Shown here piece after piece: positions 35,328 through 44,382 of a stretch of DNA of 64,000 bases. The position numbers and the translations under genes were made by a program. The stretch comes from Acidobacteriota bacterium (lineage in GTDB: Bacteria > Zixibacteria > MSB-5A5 > GN15 > FEB-12): NCBI GenBank assembly GCA_035529075.1, contig DATKXK010000018.1, forward strand, positions 1-64,000, in the 5' to 3' direction. The notes under the pieces were generated by a model, which worked only from the letters and a program-made list of their open reading frames with translations, made no database searches and was not told where the DNA came from. Each line of letters starts with the position of its first letter. Position 1 is the first letter of the stretch.

Positions 35328-35360
35328 CCAGAATGTCCTTAACACTAATAATCTAAAGTC

Positions 35361-35377
35361 GCATTTTCAAGAAATGC
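35361..35377. promoter_or_regulatory. Inverted repeat upstream of the methyltransferase, possible operator
   Basis: GCATTT (35361-35366) / AAATGC (35372-35377), 5-nt centre, directly next to a minus-strand TTGACA (35383-35378). It could be a binding site controlling methyltransferase expression. No separate controller gene is visible. Confidence 0.4.
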
Positions 35378-35458
35378 TGTCAAGGCCACTCTGTCAATAT
35401 GTGATACTGTCACACGCTCAGGCTGTTGGCCGGGCTCAGGCTAAGAGTAGTTGCCTCA

Positions 35459-35638
35459 TTAACTACGTCGTTTCCAAAGGGAATCTACCAGGTCTTCCAT
35501 CTGAGAAAGGCGGTCTCTGCACAGATCACACACGGGATGGTCAGGGTCGGTCATAGCCGGGCCGCACCCGTTTTCGCATTCCCACACTTCAGTCCAAAGG
35601 TTCTTTACTTTGTCCCAGCCAGAACTATCCTTTAACAT
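35459..35638 (-). CDS. Small zinc-ribbon-like protein
   Basis: A 59-aa protein read on the minus strand. It starts at ATG 35638 preceded by AAAGGGAGGGGAGT and ends at TAA 35461-35459. It begins MLKDSSGWDKVKNLW and contains two cysteine pairs, C21-x3-C25 (WECENGCG) and C37-x2-C40 (VCDLC), spaced 12 apart, followed by a charged helix (RDRLSQMEDLVDSLWKRR). A single zinc site with four cysteines is likely. Function unknown. It lies between the methyltransferase and tRNA-Arg, at the edge of the accessory patch. The strong ribosome binding site and the paired cysteines are the reasons to accept so short a gene. Confidence 0.65.
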   Translation of the reverse strand: MLKDSSGWDKVKNLWTEVWECENGCGPAMTDPDHPVCDLCRDRLSQMEDLVDSLWKRRS

Positions 35639-35768
35639 ACTCCCCTCCCTTTCAGTGGTTGCTCAGCAGCCACCACACGATATAAACGATGATGAAGATC
35701 CCCTAGGATGATTGCGGCCTGCGCGAAGTGACCTTAGCCCCAGCGCGTGGCCCCCGCCCACAAGAAAA

Positions 35769-35842
<74 letters not shown>

Positions 35843-35908
35843 ATTCTTACAGAACTTTAAGTACGAACATCAGCCGCCCCTTGTCAACCTCTTTTGAAGC
35901 AGCCCGGT

Positions 35909-36928
35909 TCAACCGGCCCAGACGAAATACAGAATCAGGGACGCCACCACCACAATGATCGCAAAGATGCCGAACAACCACCGGGCGAGGCTTTTCCGGC
36001 CCCGGGTCTTGCCCCCGACGTCGGTCTCGTCCTCGTTCTCGTTCTCGGCTTCCCTTAATTTGGCCACCCAGATGTCCTCGGCCTGAAGTACCTCGGGCGA
36101 CTCCGTGCCGAGGGTGAAGACCTCGACCTCGGGGATGGGTGATTCCTTGATCTCCTCGACCTTGATAACGACGACGGTGACGTTGTCGCTGCCGCCCCGG
36201 TCGTTGGCCATCTGCACGAGGTCGTCGGCTATACGCCTCAGGCCGTCTTTTCGGGCCTTGTCGGCGGTTTCGAAGATTTCGTCGTCATCGGCAAACCCGC
36301 ACAGGCCGTCGGAGCAGAGGATAAACACCTCTCCGGGCTGGACCTTGACCAGGCGGTAGTCGACCTCGACAGTGTCCCTGACGCCGAGGGCCCGGGTGAT
36401 GACGTTTTTGGCGACCAGCGAGCTGGCCTCTTCCTGCGACATTTCCTGGCTCTTCTGCATTTCGACCAGCCAGGAGTGGTCTCTGGTGAGCGGCTCGAGC
36501 GCCCGGTCGGTCAGGCGGTAGGCGCGGCTGTCGCCGACGTGGGCCACCGACATGACATCGGCCTCAAACGCCACCGCGACGATGGTTGTGCCCATACCGG
36601 ACAGCCCGGGATCGGCAACGGACCGGCTGAAGATACTTCGGTTGGCCAGGCGAATGGACTTGAGCAGGAGGTCGCCGCCGGCCGGCAGAGTGCGGTCGAG
36701 CTTGAGCGCCTCGTCCTGAAGCAGCGGCTTTTGGAACTTCCGGAAAGCCCTTTCGATGGTTACCGAGGCGGTCATGGAGGCGACCTCCCCGGCCTGGTGG
36801 CCGCCCATGCCGTCGCAGACGGCATAGACGTTGTTCGCGCTGTCCAGGTGGAGGTAATCTTCGTTGCCCGCGCGGACCAGCCCCGTGTCAGTCTTTCCGA
36901 CAACCTGTAACTTGGGAAGTAAACTCAC
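35909..36928 (-). CDS. PP2C-family serine/threonine phosphatase with C-terminal membrane anchor
   Basis: 339 aa from GTG 36928. The PPM/PP2C catalytic domain occupies about residues 1-250 with all metal-binding motifs: TGLVRAGNEDYL, VCDGMGGHQAGEVAS, VAHVGDSRAYRL, ILCSDGL and GGSDNVTVVVIKV. It dephosphorylates Ser/Thr targets of Hanks-type kinases using Mn/Mg. A linker rich in Glu leads to a single transmembrane segment (WLFGIFAIIVVVASLILYFVWAG), so the enzyme should be tethered with its catalytic domain in the cytoplasm, as in PrpC/Stp relatives with tails. No kinase gene is adjacent. The frame is open for a further 35 codons upstream, but that part has no family similarity. GTG 36928 has AGG six nt before it. 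Confidence 0.93.
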   Translation of the reverse strand: MSLLPKLQVVGKTDTGLVRAGNEDYLHLDSANNVYAVCDGMGGHQAGEVASMTASVTIERAFRKFQKPLLQDEALKLDRTLPAGGDLLLKSIRLANRSIFSRSVADPGLSGMGTTIVAVAFEADVMSVAHVGDSRAYRLTDRALEPLTRDHSWLVEMQKSQEMSQEEASSLVAKNVITRALGVRDTVEVDYRLVKVQPGEVFILCSDGLCGFADDDEIFETADKARKDGLRRIADDLVQMANDRGGSDNVTVVVIKVEEIKESPIPEVEVFTLGTESPEVLQAEDIWVAKLREAENENEDETDVGGKTRGRKSLARWLFGIFAIIVVVASLILYFVWAG

Positions 36929-37047
36929 TACCTGTCCGAATTCCTTGCCTGGCACACCCTGCCGGTACGCATACCCGGCAGCAGACCGACGGTTGAATTT
37001 GCCATAATATCGACAACCTCCCCTTATGGACACAACAAAAAATGGCT

Positions 37048-37081
37048 AAAAAAAGAAGCCCCGGCCGGGGTCGGCCGGGGC
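37048..37081 (-). terminator. Rho-independent terminator (minus strand)
   Basis: A perfect 9-bp GC stem (37058-37066 with 37073-37081) is followed on the minus strand by TTCTTTTTTT. It ends the transcript of the sorting-domain gene at 37110-38174 before the phosphatase gene. Confidence 0.9.
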
Positions 37082-37109
37082 AGAAAGGCATTGGTGATAA
37101 GAGGAGAAG

Positions 37110-38174
37110 CTATTTTACAAGGATCATTTTCCTGCTCTGCACCGCGTACTCGGTCACGAGGCGGTAGAAGTAGATTCCGCTGGCCAGGGGCGAAGCGTCG
37201 TACGCGACCTCGTGGGGTCCGTCAGAGAGCGCGCCCAGGTCCAGGACGTCAATCTGGCGGCCAAGCACGTTGTAGATTTCCAACCTGGTCTGCGAGCGCA
37301 TGGGCAGGGTAAACGGGATGGTGGTGGTCGGGTTGAACGGGTTCGGGTAGTTCTGATTGAGCGTAAACCCGCCCGGCAGGGCCGATTCCGGCTCGTCGAC
37401 GTCCACCAGCGCCATGGTGATGCTCATACTGCCACTGATCTTTTTCGTCGTGTCGAGATGGGAGAAGACCGTGTAATAGACCGTATCCACCGTAAAGGCG
37501 TTGAAAATGGGTACGCGGACGTCGAACGAAACGGGCACCACCTCGCCGGAGTCGGCGTATACGGCGGTGTCCGGAGCCGTCGCTTCCCACAGGAACAGGC
37601 TCGGGCCGGTAGCGCTGTCGGGCACGGACATGCTCAGCGTGACGCCGTAGAAATCGATGCCGTTGCCGTCGTTCTTGATACGCACCACAACGTTGACGGT
37701 GTCGCCCCACTCCACGACCCTGTCAATGGCCGGCTGATACAGCGTCGGCATGATCGTCCCCGTCGCCGTGAGCGTGACGGACTTGAGCGCGTTCTGCGAC
37801 CACGTGTCGTCACCGGCGGTAACAGTAGCGGTCCTGCCGTTGATCTTGAATATGATCTGCTCGTCGCCCACGGCTCCCTCATCGAGGGTCTCCGTTCTCG
37901 GATCGTCGCCGTAGACCGGGAAATACCCGAATATGCCCTCGCCGGTGGACGTATCCTCGCGCACGAAATCAACGCCGCAGTAAACACCGGACTGGTCAAA
38001 GGCCTGGATTACCGACCCGATGACCAGCGGGTTGCCGTTGTAAGTCGACGCGTTGGTCGTATCGGCAAAGCCCGTGAAGAACGGAGTCGGGTGGATGTCC
38101 TGTGCCTGCAGACCGCCTGAAAACGCGAGAATCAGCACCGCGGGGAACAGAATTATTGTTATCAGTTTCCTCAC
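37110..38174 (-). CDS. Exported protein with type-IX-style C-terminal sorting domain
   Basis: 354 aa from GTG 38174. Signal peptide (about 1-25: RKLITIILFPAVLILAFSGGLQAQ), a beta-rich N-terminal domain (DIHPTPFFTGFADTTNASTYNGNPLVIGSVIQAFDQSG, resembling the "carbohydrate-binding/secretion" modules that recur in these phyla), a CARDB-like domain (about 145-250), then a C-terminal sorting domain: NQNYPNPFNPTTTIPFTLP, LEIYNVLGRQIDVL, LASGIYFYRLVTE, KMILVK. No enzyme signature. The start was moved from the in-frame ATG 38195 because that codon lies inside a perfect 13-bp hairpin and lacks a ribosome binding site, while AGTGGTGAT precedes the GTG. It is downstream of the 1,721-aa gene on the same strand, about 66 nt apart. 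Confidence 0.82.
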   Translation of the reverse strand: MRKLITIILFPAVLILAFSGGLQAQDIHPTPFFTGFADTTNASTYNGNPLVIGSVIQAFDQSGVYCGVDFVREDTSTGEGIFGYFPVYGDDPRTETLDEGAVGDEQIIFKINGRTATVTAGDDTWSQNALKSVTLTATGTIMPTLYQPAIDRVVEWGDTVNVVVRIKNDGNGIDFYGVTLSMSVPDSATGPSLFLWEATAPDTAVYADSGEVVPVSFDVRVPIFNAFTVDTVYYTVFSHLDTTKKISGSMSITMALVDVDEPESALPGGFTLNQNYPNPFNPTTTIPFTLPMRSQTRLEIYNVLGRQIDVLDLGALSDGPHEVAYDASPLASGIYFYRLVTEYAVQSRKMILVK

Positions 38175-38192
38175 ATTATCACCACTTTTCTC

Positions 38193-38222
38193 CATCCGGC
38201 CGGAGCGGACTCCGGCCGGATG
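38193..38222. repeat. Perfect 13-bp inverted repeat between two minus-strand genes
   Basis: 38193-38205 pairs with 38210-38222 around CGGA. No T-run follows on the minus strand, so it may act as an mRNA-stability or attenuation element rather than a terminator. Confidence 0.7.
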
Positions 38223-38240
38223 TTCATCGCCTAAGGCCTT

Positions 38241-41200
38241 TTATTTCAGCAACAGCATCTTCTTGGATTCAGTGTAGTTATCGGCAGTCAGGCGGTAGAG
38301 GTAAACCCCTGAAGCCACCGTCTCGCCGTTGGTATCGCGGCCGTCCCAAATGACGCTATTCTCGCCGGATGCCGCCTGCCCGTCAAACGGGGTGGCGATC
38401 AGCTCGCCGAGAATATTGAACACCTGGAGCTTGGCCTGGCCAGCCGCCGGCATGGTGAACGTAAGCGTCGTAGCCGGGTTGAACGGGTTCGGGTAGTTCT
38501 GGCCGAGCGAGTATGTTGTCGGCACCTGACCGTCGGAACCGGCCTTGGCCGACAGGTTCACGACCTCGATACGCGCACCGTTGCCCGTCCACTCGAACAA
38601 CTCCTTCGTCTCGACGCCGTTGACTTCCAGGTAGAACGACTGTCCGGCGTTCAGCGGAGTGCCGTCACCCGCATAGACCGGCATGAAGCCGAAGTGGCCG
38701 TCGGCGGCCAGCGTGAAGCTGCCCACCTTGCTGCCGTCCGAAGCGGCGTGCGCGGTCACCACTGAGCCGGTACCGACCGTCCGGCCGTCAAGCTTCAGGT
38801 CGGGCGAGTACAGGTTTACCCAGTTGGTCGACAGTTGGATGTCGGACGGCGCTTTGGCCGCCACGGTGCCGCGGCTTCCGCGCTGCTCGCCGGGAGTGGC
38901 GAACGGACCGGTTACGTCACCGCCCGGGTACCTCAGGGTGGCGTTGTCGTTAACCTTCACCCAATAAGCGGCGCAGGGAGCCATAGCCGTCAGGCCGTTG
39001 TAACCGCCTGCCGGCTCCCAGATCTCGATATCGCCGCCGGTCGGGAAACCGTAGACGAACTCGATATTGTCAACAATGTTGGCCAGCGCGGTCGCCGGGG
39101 CGAGATTCTCTTCGGGCAGGTAACTGACGAGGTTCCACCCGGTGGTCACGTCGATAGGCGCGTTGGTGGCTACTTTGAAGCCCTCAATCGACAGCGTCAG
39201 CGAGGAGCCGTCCTTAATCCTGATCCAGTAGCCGCTCAGGTGGTCGACCTCCCAGAGGGTCGAGAACATCGGCAGCAGCGGATCAAAGATCAGGCCGCCC
39301 TGCTCAAAGCCTATCACGACGTCGATGGAGTCCCAGTACGGGCCGAGGACGTCGCCTATGCCGTCGGACTCGGTGTCAACGTTCCAACTGACGAGGTTCC
39401 AGCCCTCGACCAGTTCGCACACCTTGGTCTCCGTCAGGCCAACCGTCAGGCAGACCTCGATCTCAAGTTTATCCCCGAAAGGATAGGTCACCACGTTAGG
39501 AGTGACGGCCTCGATGTCGTTGACGAAGAAGTAAAGAGTATCGCCTGCCTCGGCACCGGGATCACCGGTGGGCGTGGCCCCGTACACCGGCATGGAACCA
39601 TAGCTGCCTTGTACGGTGACGGGCACGTGCCCGACCAGCAGGCCGTCGCCAAGGCGGACCTCCACGATCGAGCCGACCGGCATCGCCCCGCCAAGGTACG
39701 TATTGGCGCCGCAGTAATAGAAGTTGGAGAACGGTGTCTCGAACGGTTCATCCGTCGGATCCAGTTCGATCTTCACGCCTTTGTCGGTCGAGCAGTTCAG
39801 GCCTTCGACCTTGCTTGGGTAATACCCGTCCTTGTAGGCCCAGAGGTCAAACTGGCACTCGGTGAAGTCAGAGAAGGCAAACGAGCCTATTTCGCCCGAG
39901 GCCGTTGATCTTAACGGGACCGTGAACGGGAACTCGCCCGGGGTCCACATCTCGATGGTGGCGCCTCCGATTGACGAACCGTCCGTCGAATTAACCACCC
40001 AGCCGCAGAAGTATATGGCCGAGGTGTCAACGGTGATGGCACCGTTGATGACTTCCGGTATCTCCGTCTCGATCCCCTCGCCGCAGTTGCGCTGGAAGTA
40101 CAGGCCGGTATCCAGATATGTAAACTCAAGCGCGTAGTCACCGGGCAGTGCGTCGCAGGACACGGAGAAGTGAAGGTTCAGCCAGTTCCGCAGCGAACCG
40201 GGCTCCAGCGGGGCGCCGGTGCCGACATCGGCCGAAAAGTTGGCCAGGCCCTCGACGTTGGAGAAGGTCTGCGCCAGGCCGAACCCGCCCAGGACCGACT
40301 CCTCGTATGAAATCGAATCCAGATGGAATATCGGCGGATCGGTGTCAAAGGTCGGCCAGGTCAGCCAGGCCGACATACCGTACAGGTTACAGTCGTTGGT
40401 GAAAATGACCGGAACGGTCACCTTGCCGCCCGGACGGACCGAACGGCTCTCCACGATCAGCGTATCGGCGCTCGGCGGAGGGCTGACTTTGACCTTCACA
40501 ATAAACTTGGCTTCCGATGCGCAGGTGCTGCCACCCACCACCACCGACATGAACGTCAGCGTATCTTCGTATTCGCCCTCGTCCGGGAACATCCGGCTGT
40601 AGGACAACGATACGGCCGACGGCGTGGTCCCGGTGCTCTCGGGAAGGATGAAATAGCCCGGGTACAAGACGTTCCAGTACAACTCCGCTCCGGAACTGGT
40701 CAGGTTGACCGTGGCGTTGAAGGTCACGGTCGAATCCTCGAAGATCTCAAAGTAGCGCTCCACGTCGTCCAGTACCAGCTCGGGGCACGGGGTGATCTCG
40801 AGGCTGACCTTTACCCAGGCCGTGTCATCGGCCTCGGTGGAAGTTACACGGACAGAGTCGAGAAACGTCCCGGGGGCCAGACCGTCCTTGTAGCGCTCCA
40901 CGTCGTCCAGTATCAGGTTGATTCCGACCGTGACCTGTCCGGGAGTCGTGCCGGTGGCATCGGTCAGGACAATCCACCAGGCATCCGTGCCGGCGGCGTA
41001 CGGTATGGCGGCGTCCAATTCCTCGCTGACGTCGAACGTCTGGGTCGGCACCGACACGTCGCCTTCATTGGCCGTAAAGGAGAGTGAGTTGGGAAGCGCC
41101 ACGAGCACCTTCGGCCTGTCCTCGATGGTCAGCTTCACGTACACCGTCACGGGCTCGATGTCGTCGGCCCCGGCCGGAGCGGCCGCACCCCCGAAGATCG

Positions 41201-43406
41201 TTTCCGAGACCAGGATGGAGCCGATGTACTCGCCAAGCGGCATTCCGGTTACGTTGATGCTGAAGTAGATCTTAGCCGGAGTTGTGTACTGCGTGACATC
41301 GGGCAGGACGATCCAGGAATCGGCCGTCGAGATGTCGAACACCACCTCACTGCCGTCAGTGACCGCCACGTCGAATGACTGCGGCACCGGCGGTGGGATC
41401 TCTTCCTGAGTGCTGACTCTGACGGTGTCCGGATCAACAACAAACTCGATGAGTTGCGGGAATTCGATGACGGTACCGTTCGGCAGGGCCGCGAACAGGC
41501 CGGCCGACGGGCCGTCGTTGTTCTGCTCAGGATCGGTGAAACCGGAGGCGAAAACCACTGCCGCGCCGCCGCCGAGACCGGTCAGGTCGGCCTCGTAGGA
41601 GGCCAGCACGGTTGCGTTGTCATCGCCGGGGGTAATGTCAAGTATGTAATTGGAGCTCCCCACGTTCAGGTAATCGGTCATGTCGCCGTAGGCCAGGTCC
41701 TCGACCAGCGGCACGCCGTCGCGTACCAGGATGTCCACGGTCGGCGCGTCCGTGATACCGTGCAGCACGAACAGGTCGGTCACTCCGGTAATGCTGCCGA
41801 TTTCCCGGGCGTTGTCCTTAGTGAACACGGTAAGCGTGATATCACGGCCGTCCGGGTTCGGCAGGAATCCGGTAGCCGGCGGCACAACACCGTTGAAGAC
41901 CGCCACGTATGCCACGTCCGGAGTGAGCGTAACGGGGTAGCTGAACACCGAAAGGGGTCCCGCATTCAACTCGAGGTTGATCTCGATCCCGGCGCGGACG
42001 TCGATAAACGGAGTAGCGCTTCGGAAGGCGAAGCTCGCGGTGACAAGGTTGTCATTGACGTACAGGTCTAATCCTGTGGCGGCCGGCGGATCGGCCGCGT
42101 TGTGAATAAGCTGCAGCCGCGCAAACTGGGGTGCTTCAACGGTCAAAAGCACGTGAACCCACAGCGGAGAGTTCTCCGCCGGACCTTCCACCTTGACGGA
42201 GTCTTCGTACGGCTCTGTGGCCGCCGAAAGGCCGGAGGCATCAACTCCGATGGTGACCACGCTCGGTGTCGTCGGGCCCGTCTGGTCCACGGTTATCCAT
42301 GAGGCGGTCGTCGTGGCGGCATAGTCAATTGTGGCCCCGCCTTGCTCGATTACCAGCACCGGTTGAGTCGGCGGATTGGCGTCGCCGGCAATGGCCGTGA
42401 ACTTCAACGTATCCTTTGACACCTGGAGGTATTTGAGTGACGGTGTCACATCGAGGTTGATGGCCACTTTTTGCGGTGGGTTGTCCGCCTCTGCCGAAGA
42501 TACGACGACCGTATCCTTATAGAGTCCCGGTGCCAGGCCGGTGATGTCTATGTCAACGGTCACCGTCGCGGGGGTCGACCCGGACGCGTTCGTCAGACCA
42601 ACCCAGGCTTCCGTCTTGGTCGCGGTATAGGGGATGATCGCGTCGCCGGCCTCGGAGACGTCAAACGACTTGCCGGCCGGATCCGCGCCGCCCTCGACCG
42701 CGCTGAAATCCAGCACGGCGGTGCTGACCTCCAGTATTTTCGGGGGCACGTAATCCGGGTCGAACACGGTATAGCACTGCTGGCCCGACCAGTCCGGGGC
42801 AATCTGAGGGAATAACTTGGTCAGCGGTGCCCATTTCCAGGTGCCGCCGGGTTCGTACCAGGACGAATCGATGCAGATATGCTTTCCGTGGTCCGCCTTC
42901 CGGCTCTGGATCGGTATAAAGAAGCCCACGTTGCTGGAATTGTCAGGGAGACCTCCGTCTTCGGACAGAGCAACGCCACCGATGCCGATGGTGTCCACAT
43001 CCATACCGCCGAGGTTAAACTCATTGATAAAGAACTGATCGAACATGGCCTTGAAAGCCGGATCGACCTTGGACTGAGCGATAATGGTGTCGACGATAGT
43101 CTCAGTGACCGGAGGAGGGTACGAAATCAGGCTGATAGTAGTGTCGTAAGTGGTGTCCGCGTAAGGGTATGTCCACTGCGCACCATCATCTGAAAAGACG
43201 CGCCAGCCGTTGGTGATGTTGTAGTTGGTCCAACTGTTTAGGCTGGTGAAACGAAATGCGAACCAGTGTTCCTCTCCCGCCAGCAGGGTGTCGGGACCGT
43301 GAAGGCCGGTCACGGCATCGAGCGTCACTTCGGTGGTCTGACCATAAGCCAGACCGGACGAGAGAAGCACCGTAAACAGACCGATAAATGCTACTACTCG
43401 TTTCAT
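38241..43406 (-). CDS. Giant exported BACON-like/DUF4397/cohesin-like protein with C-terminal sorting domain
   Basis: 1,721 aa. Signal peptide (MKRVVAFIGLFTVLLSSGLAYG). A unique N-terminal domain (about 25-220) is followed by BACON-like beta-sandwich repeats: LDFSAVEGGADPAGKSFDVSE, LKFTAIAGDANPPTQPVLV, then LSFTANEGDVSVPTQTFDVSE, each ending in a GLxPGxYxDSVxV strand. A DUF4397 domain lies at about 425-640 (LQLIHNAADPPAATGLDLYVND). A cohesin-like domain is at about 1015-1165 (SVRPGGKVTVPVIFTNDCNLYGMSAWL), then a carboxypeptidase-regulatory-like segment (WVVNSTDGSSIGGATIEMW) and two repeated beta domains. The end is a sorting domain (NYPNPFNPATTLTFTMP ... ASGVYLYRLTADNYTESKKMLLLK). One BACON-like repeat carries an odd 9-10-aa insertion copied from nearby (see 40752-40912). 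Ribosome binding site AAGGAG. No catalytic domain: probably adhesive or structural. Confidence 0.88.
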   Translation of the reverse strand: MKRVVAFIGLFTVLLSSGLAYGQTTEVTLDAVTGLHGPDTLLAGEEHWFAFRFTSLNSWTNYNITNGWRVFSDDGAQWTYPYADTTYDTTISLISYPPPVTETIVDTIIAQSKVDPAFKAMFDQFFINEFNLGGMDVDTIGIGGVALSEDGGLPDNSSNVGFFIPIQSRKADHGKHICIDSSWYEPGGTWKWAPLTKLFPQIAPDWSGQQCYTVFDPDYVPPKILEVSTAVLDFSAVEGGADPAGKSFDVSEAGDAIIPYTATKTEAWVGLTNASGSTPATVTVDIDITGLAPGLYKDTVVVSSAEADNPPQKVAINLDVTPSLKYLQVSKDTLKFTAIAGDANPPTQPVLVIEQGGATIDYAATTTASWITVDQTGPTTPSVVTIGVDASGLSAATEPYEDSVKVEGPAENSPLWVHVLLTVEAPQFARLQLIHNAADPPAATGLDLYVNDNLVTASFAFRSATPFIDVRAGIEINLELNAGPLSVFSYPVTLTPDVAYVAVFNGVVPPATGFLPNPDGRDITLTVFTKDNAREIGSITGVTDLFVLHGITDAPTVDILVRDGVPLVEDLAYGDMTDYLNVGSSNYILDITPGDDNATVLASYEADLTGLGGGAAVVFASGFTDPEQNNDGPSAGLFAALPNGTVIEFPQLIEFVVDPDTVRVSTQEEIPPPVPQSFDVAVTDGSEVVFDISTADSWIVLPDVTQYTTPAKIYFSINVTGMPLGEYIGSILVSETIFGGAAAPAGADDIEPVTVYVKLTIEDRPKVLVALPNSLSFTANEGDVSVPTQTFDVSEELDAAIPYAAGTDAWWIVLTDATGTTPGQVTVGINLILDDVERYKDGLAPGTFLDSVRVTSTEADDTAWVKVSLEITPCPELVLDDVERYFEIFEDSTVTFNATVNLTSSGAELYWNVLYPGYFILPESTGTTPSAVSLSYSRMFPDEGEYEDTLTFMSVVVGGSTCASEAKFIVKVKVSPPPSADTLIVESRSVRPGGKVTVPVIFTNDCNLYGMSAWLTWPTFDTDPPIFHLDSISYEESVLGGFGLAQTFSNVEGLANFSADVGTGAPLEPGSLRNWLNLHFSVSCDALPGDYALEFTYLDTGLYFQRNCGEGIETEIPEVINGAITVDTSAIYFCGWVVNSTDGSSIGGATIEMWTPGEFPFTVPLRSTASGEIGSFAFSDFTECQFDLWAYKDGYYPSKVEGLNCSTDKGVKIELDPTDEPFETPFSNFYYCGANTYLGGAMPVGSIVEVRLGDGLLVGHVPVTVQGSYGSMPVYGATPTGDPGAEAGDTLYFFVNDIEAVTPNVVTYPFGDKLEIEVCLTVGLTETKVCELVEGWNLVSWNVDTESDGIGDVLGPYWDSIDVVIGFEQGGLIFDPLLPMFSTLWEVDHLSGYWIRIKDGSSLTLSIEGFKVATNAPIDVTTGWNLVSYLPEENLAPATALANIVDNIEFVYGFPTGGDIEIWEPAGGYNGLTAMAPCAAYWVKVNDNATLRYPGGDVTGPFATPGEQRGSRGTVAAKAPSDIQLSTNWVNLYSPDLKLDGRTVGTGSVVTAHAASDGSKVGSFTLAADGHFGFMPVYAGDGTPLNAGQSFYLEVNGVETKELFEWTGNGARIEVVNLSAKAGSDGQVPTTYSLGQNYPNPFNPATTLTFTMPAAGQAKLQVFNILGELIATPFDGQAASGENSVIWDGRDTNGETVASGVYLYRLTADNYTESKKMLLLK
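40752..40774. repeat. 23-bp direct repeat, copy 1, inside a coding region
   Basis: Identical to 40890-40912. On the minus strand it encodes LDDVERY in its expected place after a BACON-like repeat. Confidence 0.85.
40890..40912. repeat. 23-bp direct repeat, copy 2, inside a coding region
   Basis: This exact copy of 40752-40774 encodes LDDVERY inserted into a beta-strand motif (INL then ILDDVERYKD then GLAPG) that is uninterrupted in sister repeats of the same protein. Confidence 0.85.
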
Positions 43407-43842
43407 TCGGCTCTACTCCTTCTTATAGATCTTACAGTTTCTATTTCTAACATCTATATTTCTTCACGTGGTGGATTGGCACCGAAGTGAGGCGAACGGC
43501 CTGCCCAGGCGGTAGTGGGCCGTCCCGCACGAGTAACAGCGACACCCGTCAGGAACCGGACGCGGGGAACGCCGCGACACCGAGACCGGTATTTCCTGCC
43601 TGCGAAGGCTTGCCGGTCCTCCCGGGTCTCGCTTGATCAACAGATTATCCTCCAGCGTTATTCAACCATGCCCGCGCACAGCCTGCGCCGGTTATGTTAG
43701 ACCAAGAAAAGGGAGTAGAAGAGGCTTTGCAGTAAACGGTGCAAGTCTTGCTTTTTCCCCTTATCAACCACGCTGAATATACGGGATTCTCCGCCGTTGT
43801 CAAGGCTTTATGCGGGCTCAGGCTTGTACTAAATGCGCACAG
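43407..43842. other. Spacer between the giant gene and the VanZ-like gene
   Basis: Both flanking genes are on the minus strand. I see no gene, no clear terminator and no promoter that I would defend. Confidence 0.45.
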
Positions 43843-44232
43843 CTACGGACTGGAGCGGGGGGTGGTAGCTCGTTGCCGGAGAAACAGATAAGCCAGGACA
43901 ACCACCGTCCCGAGCAGGTCCGCGACCAGGTCGTACGGGTCGGCAGACCGGCCCGGTATGAACTGCTGGTAGTACTCGTCCAGGGATGCAAAGGCGGCGG
44001 CCACCAGCAGGGCCAGCAGGGCGGCCGGACCGGCCGTAACGGCCGAGCCGAGATGGGAAAACGATCGGTACAGGAGAAAGGCAAAGACTGCGTATTCGAG
44101 GAAATGCGCAATCTTGTCCACGGCGACGACTTCGAGTTCCGGCGCGGGCAGATTCCGAATCGAGGACAGCACGATAATGGCTCCGGCACACAGTATGGCC
44201 GGAGAATGGTACAGGACAAACTTTCTGAGCAT
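43843..44232 (-). CDS. VanZ-like membrane protein
   Basis: 129 aa from ATG 44232. Four predicted membrane segments with the VanZ-family core: KIAHFLEYAVFAFLLYRS (about 44-61) and ASLDEYYQQFIPGRSADPYDLVADLLGTVV (about 86-115). The acidic DEYYQ..PGR..D..D loop is the family hallmark. VanZ relatives are linked to teicoplanin resistance in enterococci, but in most bacteria the role is unknown. It is divergent from the potassium-channel gene (150 nt between start codons). The longer frame upstream (to 44316) would add a non-hydrophobic 28-aa extension and is not favoured. Confidence 0.82.
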   Translation of the reverse strand: MLRKFVLYHSPAILCAGAIIVLSSIRNLPAPELEVVAVDKIAHFLEYAVFAFLLYRSFSHLGSAVTAGPAALLALLVAAAFASLDEYYQQFIPGRSADPYDLVADLLGTVVVLAYLFLRQRATTPRSSP

Positions 44233-44382
44233 TACGCATCCCGTGCTGGCGTGATATTCCAGGGTATCCCTAAGGCTGGCGAGTCCCGGAGTCAAGCTCA
44301 AAACACTGCGTTGCACCGGCCGCCGACGGCTAAGTTTTTAAGTGGTTGCCGGGCGCGATTCCTGTTAAGTAGCACTTCGGAT

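Noticed and set aside
38195-38195. ATG 38195 as start of the 354-aa sorting-domain protein
   Set aside because: The codon lies within a perfect 13-bp hairpin and has no ribosome binding site. GTG 38174 with AGTGGTGAT upstream starts the signal peptide directly.
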